From Bacteroidales bacterium (lineage in GTDB: Bacteria > Bacteroidota > Bacteroidia > Bacteroidales > P3), in contig JAGBOF010000029.1 in NCBI GenBank assembly GCA_017633985.1, forward strand, positions 22,200 through 86,199: a stretch of 64,000 nt of DNA, in the 5' to 3' direction. This document shows, piece after piece, positions 27,523 through 36,038 of the stretch (positions are counted from its first letter, which is position 1; each line of letters begins with the position of its first letter). The notes under the pieces were generated by a model. It was not told where the DNA came from. It ran no database searches and saw only the letters and a program-made list of their open reading frames with translations. The translations under genes and the position numbers were made by a program.

Positions 27523-27627
27523 AACACGGCGTTTCGTTAAAATAATACGGCGTTTTAATAAAATATTATCGCATGTTATTTTACTAAAACGCCGTATTAT
27601 TTTTCTAAAAAGCCTTCTTGTTCTGTT
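27523..27627. repeat. 21-bp modular repeat array 7 (5 units)
   Basis: Units at 27523, 27544, 27565, 27586 and 27607; cores CGGCG, CGGCG, ATCGCATG, CGCCG and AGCCT. It fills the gap between the thrS promoter and the rsmD 3' end; the rest of 27313-27694 shows nothing coding. Confidence 0.85.
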
Positions 27628-27694
27628 AAAGCCCCAAAAAGTAAATTCAGAACAATTTTACTTTTGATTTTTCAGACGGTTTATTTGAATAAAT

Positions 27695-28249
27695 CTATTG
27701 CTGATCTTCCTCTTTTTGCTCATTACGGAAAAATGTGAAGTTCACCTTACCGTAATGACGCTGTTCAACAAAATAAGGATTATCTGTATACGAATGTTCT
27801 TTGGAATGTTCCAAAATAAACAGCCCGCCTGGTTTAAGAAAACTCTTCAACACCAAATCCGCAACCAAATCAAACTTATCCATATCATAAGGAGGATCGG
27901 CAAAAACTACGTCATATTGCATTTTGCTGCGGCCTAAATACACAAAAACATCACTTCGTAATGCGTAAAGGTTGTCTACTTTGAATTTTTCTTTTGTTTG
28001 ATTGATAAATGCAATACATTTGGGGTTTATGTCAACGCTTGTTATGGATTTGATACCTCTTGAAACGAATTCGAAACTGATATTACCAGTGCCGCAAAAC
28101 AAATCCAATGCGGAACATTCCTCAAAATCTATTTTATTCCGAAGAATATTAAACAAACTCTCCTTTGCGAAATCCGTCGTAGGACGTACAGGTAGATTCA
28201 TAGGAGGATTCAAACGTCTGCCCCGTAATGTGCCCGATACTATTCTCAT
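27695..28249 (-). CDS. rsmD: 16S rRNA (guanine-966-N2)-methyltransferase
   Basis: Methylates G966 of 16S rRNA. 184 aa, normal length. N-terminal MRIVSGTLRGRRLNPP, then PTTDFAKESLFNIL, SAM motif LDLFCGTGNISFE (48-60) and the catalytic DPPYD (118-122) are all RsmD signatures. It lies 34 nt downstream of the DUF3822 gene, a conserved pairing in Bacteroidetes. Confidence 0.94.
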   Translation of the reverse strand: MRIVSGTLRGRRLNPPMNLPVRPTTDFAKESLFNILRNKIDFEECSALDLFCGTGNISFEFVSRGIKSITSVDINPKCIAFINQTKEKFKVDNLYALRSDVFVYLGRSKMQYDVVFADPPYDMDKFDLVADLVLKSFLKPGGLFILEHSKEHSYTDNPYFVEQRHYGKVNFTFFRNEQKEEDQQ

Positions 28250-28283
28250 CCGTATTGCCCTTATTCTGCTTTATCTGCCGCTT

Positions 28284-29117
28284 TTATGCCAACAAAAGGA
28301 AATATTTCTGCAAATCAATGCCGTCAAACTCTGCAGGAACCGTTATATTCTCCGCACAATTTGCATAAGACACATGCTTAATATAGCGCTTTAACAGATG
28401 CAATTCTTCTTCGGTAAACTTCTCGCCCGAAAGCATTAAATTAACCTCCGCAGTATTGATTTCCAATTGTTGCAACGTATAAAGCAAAAAGTAAATCATA
28501 TCATCCGCCGTTTGATATGTAAAGGAATTGGACAAAGTAAACGTATTGCCTTTGAAAACTGCAAATCCGCATCCGTTAGAAGTCTTATTCATAATGAAAG
28601 TATTCTGCATGAATGAACTTACATCGAATGCGTATTGAGCCAAAACCTCTGACGGTGAAACGTAACGTGCTTTCGGCATCACTATCTTCATACCGCTGTA
28701 TTGTTGCAAAGGATATGCAAACACATTAACGGCGTCTAATTTTTGACAAACATTGGCAATAACCGTATCATTGGAATATACAGGCGAAACAGTCTTCAAA
28801 TAATCTTTGTTTTTGGAAGCATCGTAAAGTTTAAACGGCACCCAAACCGAACGTTGGGTAGGACAAACCACACGGATTGAGTTAAAATTAAATATATGTA
28901 TCCCTACGGATGAAAAACATGTCTTTATATTTGTCATCACTTGGGGAATGCTTCCGCTTAAATCGACGCTGAATTCCCCCGTAGCTTTCAAACAGAATTT
29001 TTTGTCTATTATCGCAAAAATAAATCCGCCTGCCGTCAAGCAAACGGATAGATTTGATTCATTCGTTACAATAGTTCCTTCTGTCTGGGTTAAATTTTCC
29101 AGTTTAAAAGTATTCAT
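28284..29117 (-). CDS. DUF3822-type protein, actin/ASKHA-like fold
   Basis: 277-aa cytoplasmic protein. Recognised mainly by its position before rsmD and by the pattern of the Bacteroidetes DUF3822 family: paired beta segments (FIMNKTSNGCGFAVFKGN, LSNSFTYQTADDMIYFLLYTLQQLEI) and late LMLSGEKF. Those segments echo the second half of the actin-like ATPase fold, but key nucleotide-binding residues cannot be verified. Function unknown; the link to rsmD hints at a role near rRNA modification or coenzyme A metabolism, which is only inference. Confidence 0.65.
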   Translation of the reverse strand: MNTFKLENLTQTEGTIVTNESNLSVCLTAGGFIFAIIDKKFCLKATGEFSVDLSGSIPQVMTNIKTCFSSVGIHIFNFNSIRVVCPTQRSVWVPFKLYDASKNKDYLKTVSPVYSNDTVIANVCQKLDAVNVFAYPLQQYSGMKIVMPKARYVSPSEVLAQYAFDVSSFMQNTFIMNKTSNGCGFAVFKGNTFTLSNSFTYQTADDMIYFLLYTLQQLEINTAEVNLMLSGEKFTEEELHLLKRYIKHVSYANCAENITVPAEFDGIDLQKYFLLLA

Positions 29118-29140
29118 GTAAGAAATTTATATAACATTTA

Positions 29141-29782
29141 TTATTCCCAGTTTCCGTCGGTAATAGCCTGATCCATTGCTCCGACTCTCCAACCGGCAAA
29201 TCCGCCTACTTTTTGCTCCAATTCGGCTTTACGGTTTATCACCGTCTGCTCGTCCATACCTGTCGTATAAGTCTCAATAGGAGCTTTGGCTTCAAAAACT
29301 GCTACCTCAATACCGCCTTTATCCAATGTACCGGCTTGCATCTCGAATGTTTTGCCGTCTGAATAAGGAATAAATTTCAATTCCTTGATTTTATCTTTGG
29401 AAGTTATCAACTTACCTTCGGCAGACAATTTCTCCAACGGATTAACCTTCGTCGTATCTCTTCTTAATATACCTTGCTTCAAAGCTTCTGCCTCCGTCAT
29501 ATTATCTGGCACCGTTCCGAATTTTTGAACCAACAAAGCCTCGCCGTTATATGCAAAATCAATCAAAGAATCCAAGTCATTACAATAAGCATTGTTTGTG
29601 TTTTTGTACTGCTCCTGCAAAGTACGGATGTCTTTCAACTTGTTAATAACTTCGGTAGAACGCAAATTATATTCGGCTTCGAATTTAACGGGACGCTGAA
29701 TACAATTATATAACCAAAACGCCATTGCAACCACTGCAACCGCTCCTACTGCCAACAGAATTGTTCTTGTCGTTTTATTCAT
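29141..29782 (-). CDS. Uncharacterised membrane-anchored protein
   Basis: 213-aa protein with a single N-terminal membrane segment (residues about 8-26: ILLAVGAVAVVAMAFWLYN) and a periplasmic part. The region after the anchor is helical (NKLKDIRTLQEQYKNTNNAY), similar in shape to a pseudopilin stalk, then a beta-rich part with KFIPYSDGKTFEMQAG. I do not recognise the family beyond a conserved Bacteroidales protein. It is the first gene of the unit with DUF3822 and rsmD. Confidence 0.65.
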   Translation of the reverse strand: MNKTTRTILLAVGAVAVVAMAFWLYNCIQRPVKFEAEYNLRSTEVINKLKDIRTLQEQYKNTNNAYCNDLDSLIDFAYNGEALLVQKFGTVPDNMTEAEALKQGILRRDTTKVNPLEKLSAEGKLITSKDKIKELKFIPYSDGKTFEMQAGTLDKGGIEVAVFEAKAPIETYTTGMDEQTVINRKAELEQKVGGFAGWRVGAMDQAITDGNWE

Positions 29783-29841
29783 GATAGCTTATCAAAATTT
29801 TACTGTTATTAATTATTATTTTCTGTCTCAAAAAAGATTTT

Positions 29842-29850
29842 GCAAATTTA
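29842..29850 (-). promoter_or_regulatory. -7 element for the 213-aa protein/DUF3822/rsmD unit
   Basis: Reverse strand TAAATTTGC, 59 nt before the ATG at 29782. Confidence 0.6.
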
Positions 29851-29891
29851 GTTTATTTCAATGAAAATACAATAATTTATTGCAAAAAAAT

Positions 29892-31286
29892 TTAAATATT
29901 TTGTTCCACATGATTGATAATCACATTTAAATCAGGATTTTGCGACAATAAATCGGCACATCTTGCAGCCAAATAAACACTTCTGTGTCTTCCTCCCGTA
30001 CATCCGAAATATACACTCAAGTCGGAAAATCCTCTTTTCAAGTAATTATCAACGCTTTGGCTGACTAAATTCATAGCATTGTCAAAAAAGAAATCCACTT
30101 CCTTATATTGCTCCAAATATTGCTTAACTTCCTTATCCAAACCCGTCATTTGCTTATATCTGTCTTCTCTTCCCGGATTCGGCAATGCACGGCAATCGAA
30201 CACGAAACCGCCTCCGTTGCCCGAAACGTCATGCGGATAACCTTTTTTGTATGAAAAACTTTTTACCCTTACCGTTAATTTCTTTTTTCCGCTGCTTAAA
30301 GCCGCCAACTTATCAGATGCAATAATGCGGTCAAATACTCCGTGAAGTGCGGGGATGTTTAAATCGAATTTTACGTTGTTTTCCAGATATTTTAAATTAT
30401 TCAAAGCAAACGGTATGCTTTTTAAAAACTCCGTTTTCCCTTCAAAATAACCACGGTAGCCGTAAGAACCCATTGCCTGCATTATTCTTATATATACGTA
30501 TGCATAATACAACTGTTCAAACTGCTGTTTAGGTACTTTGACATACTTTTGCAATTCCTCAAAATACAAATCAAACAAATACTGCCGCATATCATGCGGA
30601 ATATCAGCCTTGGCATCATAAAGCAATGACGCTATATCGTATTGCAATGCACCTTTACGTCCGCCCTGAAAGTCTATAAACCAGACCTTGCCGTCTTTGA
30701 GCATTATATTACGCGATTGGAAATCCCTGTAAAGAAAGAAAGAAGTATCCGCCGTCAAAAGAAAACTCTTTAATGTATTGAAATCTTTTTCCAAATCCTC
30801 TTCATTAAAAGGTATTCCCGCCAATTTCAAAAAATAATACTTAAAATAATTCAAATCCCATTGAATGCTTTGCCCGTCGAAATCCTTACGGGGATAGGCG
30901 TATGTATAATCAAAGTTTTTTATAGTCTGTATCTTCGGCAACTGCTTCACAACACGTGCGTATTGCTCCGAAACATCCTGCTGCCCATGGGTTTTAATAT
31001 AAGAAAACAGTGTCTGATCCCCCAAATCCTGCTGCAAATAAACTTTACCCGTAGTATCCTTTGCATAAATATCTGGGACATTAATATTATTTGCCTTCAA
31101 TTGGCGTGCGTATGACAAAAAAGCTTTGTTTTCGGACACATCATGGTTATAAACCCCTATACAAGACATGTCACCGGCTGTAATTCTGAAATATTGACGG
31201 TTACTGCCGTGGGCAGACATCCTTTCTATTTTGTCAGGCGTCTTGTTAAAGGTATCAATGAATAATTTTTCAACTTGTTTTTCCAT
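29892..31286 (-). CDS. APH-type sugar kinase fused to a RapZ C-terminal domain
   Basis: 464-aa cytoplasmic fusion. Residues about 1-320 are an aminoglycoside-phosphotransferase-fold kinase of the AmgK type: YLQQDLGDQTLFSYI, catalytic FLYRDFQSRNIML (about 182-194) and metal-binding FIDFQGGRKGALQYDIASLLYD-like segment. Residues about 330-464 match the RapZ C-terminal domain: VRVKSFSYKKGYP, GGGFVFDCRALPNPG and the highly conserved FGCTGGRHRSVYLA. AmgK phosphorylates MurNAc/GlcNAc in cell-wall recycling; RapZ senses glucosamine-6-phosphate in Enterobacteria. The fusion occurs in Bacteroidetes, often beside a MurU-type nucleotidyltransferase, which is absent here. Role in amino-sugar recycling is inference. 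Confidence 0.82.
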   Translation of the reverse strand: MEKQVEKLFIDTFNKTPDKIERMSAHGSNRQYFRITAGDMSCIGVYNHDVSENKAFLSYARQLKANNINVPDIYAKDTTGKVYLQQDLGDQTLFSYIKTHGQQDVSEQYARVVKQLPKIQTIKNFDYTYAYPRKDFDGQSIQWDLNYFKYYFLKLAGIPFNEEDLEKDFNTLKSFLLTADTSFFLYRDFQSRNIMLKDGKVWFIDFQGGRKGALQYDIASLLYDAKADIPHDMRQYLFDLYFEELQKYVKVPKQQFEQLYYAYVYIRIMQAMGSYGYRGYFEGKTEFLKSIPFALNNLKYLENNVKFDLNIPALHGVFDRIIASDKLAALSSGKKKLTVRVKSFSYKKGYPHDVSGNGGGFVFDCRALPNPGREDRYKQMTGLDKEVKQYLEQYKEVDFFFDNAMNLVSQSVDNYLKRGFSDLSVYFGCTGGRHRSVYLAARCADLLSQNPDLNVIINHVEQNI

Positions 31287-31318
31287 ATTCCGGGACTAAA
31301 AATTCATTGTAAAAAATT

Positions 31319-31423
31319 AAAACGGCGTGTTAAGAAATTTTTATCGCTGATTAATAAATTTTCGTCGCAGATCAGTAAATTTTTATCGCTGATCAGTAAA
31401 TCATCACGGCGTCTTATTAAGCA
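31319..31423. repeat. 21-bp modular repeat array 8 (5 units)
   Basis: Units at 31319, 31340, 31361, 31382 and 31403; cores CGGCG, ATCGCTGATTA, GTCGCAGATCA, ATCGCTGATCA and CGGCG. The last unit contains the ispD stop codon. The three middle units are almost identical to array 9. Confidence 0.88.
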
Positions 31424-32078
31424 AAAACTCTGCTATGTGTAAATCAATAGGGTACGTTACCTTAATATTATTGCGGTTTCCTTCTATAATATTGATCTTC
31501 ATTCCCGCAGATTCCGCAACCGATGCGTCATCGGTGAATTGCGGTTTGTAGGGTTGATTATACGCCTGTTTGATTAAAGATGTGCGGAAAATTTGCGGTG
31601 TTTGCATCAAAAAAACACGTTGTCTTTGCACTGCGAAATTGCTCTTTCCGTCAATAATTCTCACACTGTCGGTCGCATTTACCGCACACACTGCACTGCC
31701 TAAACTCTCCGCCGTAAGAAAACCGTTTTCAAACATATTTTTATCCGCAAACGGTCTTACACCGTCATGTATCGCCACAAGGGAATCCGTATCCGTTACC
31801 GCATCCAACGCATTCTTTACCGAGAAAAAGCGTTCCTCTCCTCCGTAAACCACATCTACGGGAACATTAAGAGCATACCGCTGTTTCAAATCGTTGAACA
31901 GTTCGGTATGCTCTTGGTTTATCACCGTAATAATACTATATTGATTGTTAAACCCGTGTATTCTCTCCAATGTATGGAACAAAAGCGGTTTGCTTTTCAC
32001 AAGTATGTATTGTTTGGGGACATCGTTGTGCATTCTGCTGCCTTTCCCGCAGGCTAATACAATAACATACTTTTTCAT
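31404..32078 (-). CDS. ispD: 2-C-methyl-D-erythritol 4-phosphate cytidylyltransferase
   Basis: MEP-pathway enzyme that transfers CMP from CTP to MEP, leading to isoprenoids (polyprenyl chains for menaquinone and undecaprenyl-P). 224 aa. The nucleotide loop is LACGKGSRM at residues 8-16; most IspDs have A/G where this has Cys10. PKQY, HDGVRPF and KVTYPIDLHIAEFLL are also typical. The C-terminal LLNKTP and the stop codon come from a 21-bp repeat unit, a likely altered end. Last gene of a lysC-queA-ispD unit. Confidence 0.92.
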   Translation of the reverse strand: MKKYVIVLACGKGSRMHNDVPKQYILVKSKPLLFHTLERIHGFNNQYSIITVINQEHTELFNDLKQRYALNVPVDVVYGGEERFFSVKNALDAVTDTDSLVAIHDGVRPFADKNMFENGFLTAESLGSAVCAVNATDSVRIIDGKSNFAVQRQRVFLMQTPQIFRTSLIKQAYNQPYKPQFTDDASVAESAGMKINIIEGNRNNIKVTYPIDLHIAEFLLNKTP

Positions 32079-32100
32079 TGCCGGTTTGTGTAATTGCGTA

Positions 32101-33162
32101 TCAGATTATAAGCATTGCATCGCCGTATGTTAGGAATTTATATCCCTCTTGAATAGCTTCTTGATATGCATGCATAATCAAATCAAACCCTCCGAATGTG
32201 CAAGCCATGATAAGCATCGGTGACAAAGGACGGTTGAATTGGCAAACAAGCGCATCGGCTACTTGGAAATTGTATTCTGGAAAGATAAATTTGCTTGTCC
32301 ATCCAGCATATTGCTTAATCTTTCCGTCAATAGTGGCAGCCGTTTCCAAAGCTTTGGCTGTCGTTGTGCCTATTGCGCATATCTTACGTTTTTCTGCCTT
32401 TGCCGAATTGATTTTATCCATAGCCTCGGCTGTGATAAACATCTCCTCGCTGTCGGATTTATGCTTGGTTAAATCCTCCACCTCTATCGGACGGAAATTT
32501 CCCAATCCCGAATGAAGGGTTACGTATGCTGTCTCTATGCCTTTTATTTCCATTCTCTTCATAAGCTCTCTCGAAAAATGGAATCCCGTTGCAGGAGCCA
32601 CCACTGCGCCTTCGTTTTTCGCATAAATGGTCTGGTAACGTAAATTATCTTCAGGCAAAAGATTTCTGAAATTCAATATATCCATAGGAAGCGGCGTCGT
32701 GCCTAAAGATTTAAGCACTTTATGGAATTCTTCGTTGCTTCCGTCAAACAAAAAACGCAATGTCCTGCCGCGTGAGGTTGTATTGTCTATAACTTCGGCG
32801 ACAAGTTCATTGTTTTCTCCGAAATAAAGTTTGTTTCCAATCCTTATCTTTCTCGCAGGTTCCACTAAAATATCCCACAAACGTGTGTTTTCGTTAATTT
32901 CCCGCAGCAAAAACACCTCAATCTTGGCATTTGTTTTCTCTTTCGTACCGATTAAACGGGCAGGAAATACTTTAGTGTCGTTCATAACAAACAAATCACC
33001 CTCATCAAAATAATTAAGAATATCCTTAAACGTCTTATGCTCTATATCTCCCGTGTCTTTATGCACCACCATCAATCTGCATTCATCCCTTTCCTTTGAC
33101 GGATGTAAAGCAACAGACTCTTTAGGCAAATTGTATTTAAATTGAGAAAGTTTAATACTCAT
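32101..33162 (-). CDS. queA: tRNA preQ1(34) S-adenosylmethionine ribosyltransferase-isomerase
   Basis: Adds the ribosyl moiety of SAM to preQ1 at tRNA position 34, the step that makes epoxyqueuosine. 353 aa, normal length. Signatures: [69 protein letters not shown] and [19 protein letters not shown]. It lies 16 nt after lysC and 22 nt before ispD. Confidence 0.97.
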   Translation of the reverse strand: MSIKLSQFKYNLPKESVALHPSKERDECRLMVVHKDTGDIEHKTFKDILNYFDEGDLFVMNDTKVFPARLIGTKEKTNAKIEVFLLREINENTRLWDILVEPARKIRIGNKLYFGENNELVAEVIDNTTSRGRTLRFLFDGSNEEFHKVLKSLGTTPLPMDILNFRNLLPEDNLRYQTIYAKNEGAVVAPATGFHFSRELMKRMEIKGIETAYVTLHSGLGNFRPIEVEDLTKHKSDSEEMFITAEAMDKINSAKAEKRKICAIGTTTAKALETAATIDGKIKQYAGWTSKFIFPEYNFQVADALVCQFNRPLSPMLIMACTFGGFDLIMHAYQEAIQEGYKFLTYGDAMLII

Positions 33163-33178
33163 ATTACATTAAATATAT

Positions 33179-34462
33179 TTAATTTGTACCTATAACGGCA
33201 GAATTTATAAGATATTGTGCAGTTATGCGGCTTTTTTGTTCAATCAATATACGCTTACCTTTAATTATCTCCCGTACCGCATCCTGCGTATAATGCCTTA
33301 CCGTAACCAATTGCAATCCCGTATTGTACCTGACATTGAACTCTTCCTGCAAATCTTCCAGCAACGCAGGCAAAAGATTGCGGTTTTCATCAAAACAAAC
33401 CGAGAAACTGATTGCTGAATTCTGCATCAAATTGACTCTTATTTTGTGTTTTGCCAATACGGAGAATATAATTGATATTTTGCTTTCCGCCAAAAACGAA
33501 AGGTCTTTGGGAAGAATGGACAGCAAAATCTGATTATCTTTAAATATATAGTTAGGAACTATCGGGCATACGCTTTCGCTTTTGCATATAACGGTGCCTT
33601 GTTGCGAAGGATTGACAAAAGATTTGATGTACAAAGGTATTTGTTTATTCTCCAGCGGCTTTACGGTTTTGGGATGAATCACCGACGCACCGTAATAAGA
33701 CAATTCCACGGCTTCGGTATACGGCATGGATACAATTTTTACGGTTTTGTCTATTCTTTTAGGGTCTGCATTTAAAAGACCGGGCACATCTTTCCATACC
33801 GTCATGCTTTTGGCTTGAAGGCAATGTGCCAATACGGCTGCCGAAAAGTCAGATCCTTCCCTGCCGAGCGTTGTCATCTTACCGTCACTGCCACCTGCTA
33901 TAAAACCCTGCGTTATCACCAAGTCATATTCATTTAAAAGCGGACTCAACACTTCATCAACCTGTTTTTGCGTCTCATCCCAACAAACATTTGCGTCTCT
34001 GTGATTGCTGTCGGTTTTGATTACTTCGTATGCCTTGACAAGTTTATTGTTTATTCCCTTTGAATTTAAATATGCGGAAACTATTAAAGTCGAAAGTTTC
34101 TCTCCGTAAGAAACTACGGCATCATAAAGCAAATTGTAGTCATCACGTTTAAACGAGCAAACGCATTGTTTCAGTTCTTCAAACATATTATCAACCGCCG
34201 CTGACGTATCACCGCCGTTTGCAAACAGTTCTTTTATGATCTGATTGTGATATTCCTTCAATTCATCAAACCCTTCATCATAAAATTCCCCGTCACTGTA
34301 CCATTTATTTATAATAACCTCCAGTTTATTGGTCGTCTTGCCCATTGCAGATATAACCACAACCCGTTTTTTATGCTCTGCGCTGATGATATGCTCTACA
34401 TTTTTTACTGCCGCAGCACTGTTAACGGACGCACCCCCGAATTTCTCCACATATATATTCAT
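33179..34462 (-). CDS. lysC: Aspartate kinase
   Basis: Phosphorylates aspartate, first step toward lysine, threonine and methionine. 427 aa from the ATG at 34462; a TTG at 34486 would run through the -7 box and is rejected. The kinase domain has the N-terminal VEKFGGASVNSAAAVKN (usual form KFGGTSV), TLGREGSDFSAAVLAHCL and VWKDVPGLLNADP. About 120 C-terminal residues form the ACT regulatory region. No homoserine dehydrogenase is fused, unlike ThrA. Heads the unit with queA and ispD. Confidence 0.93.
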   Translation of the reverse strand: MNIYVEKFGGASVNSAAAVKNVEHIISAEHKKRVVVISAMGKTTNKLEVIINKWYSDGEFYDEGFDELKEYHNQIIKELFANGGDTSAAVDNMFEELKQCVCSFKRDDYNLLYDAVVSYGEKLSTLIVSAYLNSKGINNKLVKAYEVIKTDSNHRDANVCWDETQKQVDEVLSPLLNEYDLVITQGFIAGGSDGKMTTLGREGSDFSAAVLAHCLQAKSMTVWKDVPGLLNADPKRIDKTVKIVSMPYTEAVELSYYGASVIHPKTVKPLENKQIPLYIKSFVNPSQQGTVICKSESVCPIVPNYIFKDNQILLSILPKDLSFLAESKISIIFSVLAKHKIRVNLMQNSAISFSVCFDENRNLLPALLEDLQEEFNVRYNTGLQLVTVRHYTQDAVREIIKGKRILIEQKSRITAQYLINSAVIGTN

Positions 34463-34482
34463 ACAAGTATATTTTTGAACGT

Positions 34483-34491
34483 GCAAAGATA
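34483..34491 (-). promoter_or_regulatory. -7 element for lysC-queA-ispD
   Basis: Reverse strand TATCTTTGC, 20 nt before the ATG at 34462, implying a very short 5' UTR. Confidence 0.65.
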
Positions 34492-34564
34492 TAAAAACAT
34501 TTGAAAATTGCGGATGATATGCTGCAAAAATCCAGTGAAAAGATTCCGTTTTAATATTTTTTCA

Positions 34565-34573
34565 TAACTTTGC
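34565..34573 (+). promoter_or_regulatory. -7 element for mpg, nearly leaderless
   Basis: TAACTTTGC ends 3 nt before the ATG at 34577, so transcription should begin at or next to the start codon. Confidence 0.65.
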
Positions 34574-34576
34574 CTT

Positions 34577-35254
34577 ATGAAAAATAAGATTTTATCCGAA
34601 GATTTCTATAAACAGGATGCTGTAACAGTAGCCCGCAAACTCATAGGTAAAATTCTTTGCGTTGAAACTCCTGACGGCATTGTCAAAAAGCGTATTACCG
34701 AGACCGAAGCCTATTACGGAACCGACGATACGGCATGCCATGCCCACAAAGGCAGGACCAAACGTACGGAAAATATGTTCCGCAAAGGCGGGATAACATA
34801 TATTTATCTTTGTTACGGAATGTACGACATGCTTAACGTAGTTACGGGCGACGAGGACTTTCCCGAAGCGGTTTTGATAAGAGGTACGGAAAATTACAAC
34901 GGACCGGGTAAACTCACGAAAGCACTTCACATCACCAGAGAGTTAAACGGCATTGATTTGACAAAGAAAGAAAAGATATGGATAGAAGACGATGGATTTA
35001 AGGCGGAATATCAATGCGGCAAACGCATAGGAATAAATTACGCAACCGAAGAATACAAAAACAAAGATTGGAGATTTATTATGAAAAAAGCAAGTATATT
35101 GAAAACCGCATTATTTTTAGCAATCACGGCAGCTTTAACGCTTATCGCAGGTGCATGCGGACCCGAAGATTGCTTTGAAAAACAAAGTTACACACCTTCT
35201 AACATACATAATGCCGCACCCGGAGCAACCCCGACAGTTGAATCGGATTGTTAA
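34577..35254 (+). CDS. mpg: 3-methyladenine DNA glycosylase (AAG/Mpg type) fused to a lipoprotein-like tail
   Basis: Residues 1-168 are an AAG-family base-excision glycosylase: RKLIGKILCVET, RITETEAYYGTDDTACHAHKG (with catalytic Glu region), RKGGITYIYLCYGMYDMLNVV and GPGKLTKALHIT. The domain ends at KDWRFI, where family members have a few more residues and stop. Here the frame continues without a stop into MKKASILKTALFLAITAA, which is a perfect signal peptide, with LIAGAC resembling a lipobox, and a short polar tail (57 aa in all). Either a stop codon was lost, or residue 169 (ATG at 35081) is an independent start for a small lipoprotein. No Shine-Dalgarno marks the internal ATG. Confidence 0.85.
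   Translation: MKNKILSEDFYKQDAVTVARKLIGKILCVETPDGIVKKRITETEAYYGTDDTACHAHKGRTKRTENMFRKGGITYIYLCYGMYDMLNVVTGDEDFPEAVLIRGTENYNGPGKLTKALHITRELNGIDLTKKEKIWIEDDGFKAEYQCGKRIGINYATEEYKNKDWRFIMKKASILKTALFLAITAALTLIAGACGPEDCFEKQSYTPSNIHNAAPGATPTVESDC
35081..35254 (+). CDS. Possible small lipoprotein, in frame with mpg
   Basis: 57-aa segment beginning MKKASILKTALFLAITAALT, with Cys after LIAGA as a candidate lipidation site, followed by GPEDCFEKQSYTPSNIHNAA. It looks like an independent exported peptide but shares the mpg frame with no intervening stop. Given as an alternative reading of the same DNA. Confidence 0.35.
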   Translation: MKKASILKTALFLAITAALTLIAGACGPEDCFEKQSYTPSNIHNAAPGATPTVESDC

Positions 35255-35315
35255 AACAACGGATTTTCCGATTTTTTTGCCTTCGCAAAAAAGCGGTCAA
35301 TTATAAAACGTAAAG

Positions 35316-35441
35316 AAATCGGCGTCAAAAAATATTAATACGGCGTGGGGAAAAATTTTCATCGCTGATTAATAAATTTTCGTCGCAGATCAGTAAATTT
35401 TTATCGCTGATCAGTAAATTTTTATCGCACCTTATTTTCAC
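35316..35441. repeat. 21-bp modular repeat array 9 (6 units)
   Basis: Units at 35316, 35337, 35358, 35379, 35400 and 35421. The middle part repeats array 8 almost base for base. The remainder of the 35255-35587 gap has no coding signal. Confidence 0.88.
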
Positions 35442-35586
35442 CGTTTGCCATGTACTGAAAACCAAATGATAAAAACACGGTTAAAAATTGCCGCAAAACG
35501 CAGTCCTTACAACGTCAAAACGACTTCATTTCAGCACTCAAGATAAAAAAAACAATGATTTTTTTTGCAGATTGGAAAAAAGTATG

Positions 35587-35595
35587 TAATTTTGC
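35587..35595 (+). promoter_or_regulatory. -7 element for rpmB
   Basis: TAATTTTGC, 92 nt upstream of the rpmB ATG, leaving a longer than usual leader (about 85 nt). Confidence 0.6.
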
Positions 35596-35687
35596 AAACT
35601 CAAATTTTGCCGCATTGATGCATAAAACTTCTGCGGAGTTTGAAGACAACTTAAGTTAATGATAATAATATAAAAAAGTATAAAGAC

Positions 35688-35927
35688 ATGTCAAGAATTT
35701 GTGAAATAACAGGAAAGAGAGCACAGAACGGTAACAGAGTTTCACACTCTAATATCAAGACTAAAAGAAAATTTAATCCTAATTTACAGGTTAAGAAATT
35801 TTATATCCCTGAAGAAGACGCATGGATTACTCTTAAAGTCAGTGCAGCAGGAATGCGTACAATAAATAAGAAAGGTATCATGGCTTGTTTGGATAACGCT
35901 TTGCAAAAAGGTTATATCAAATACTAA
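35688..35927 (+). CDS. rpmB: 50S ribosomal protein L28
   Basis: 79-aa ribosomal protein bL28. [27 protein letters not shown] is the family N-terminus (shown in part: [17 protein letters not shown]). In most Bacteroidetes rpmB is followed by rpmG and a DUF4295 gene; here a terminator and an acyltransferase follow, so that cluster is split. Confidence 0.96.
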   Translation: MSRICEITGKRAQNGNRVSHSNIKTKRKFNPNLQVKKFYIPEEDAWITLKVSAAGMRTINKKGIMACLDNALQKGYIKY

Positions 35928-35936
35928 AAGTCAGTT

Positions 35937-35985
35937 AAAAATGGAGTATGGAGTATGGAAAAATCTTCTGTACTCCATTTTTTCA
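35937..35985 (+). terminator. Intrinsic terminator after rpmB
   Basis: AAAAATGGAGTA (35937-35948) pairs with TACTCCATTTTT (35971-35982), followed by T. Confidence 0.75.
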
Positions 35986-36038
35986 TAAATAAGATCATAT
36001 ACTGCGTACAGTAATTGAGCACATTAAATCCTTCTGAC

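Noticed and set aside
31319..31423. CRISPR array
   Set aside because: Units of 21 bp abut one another with no unique spacers, cores vary, and no cas genes are in the window.
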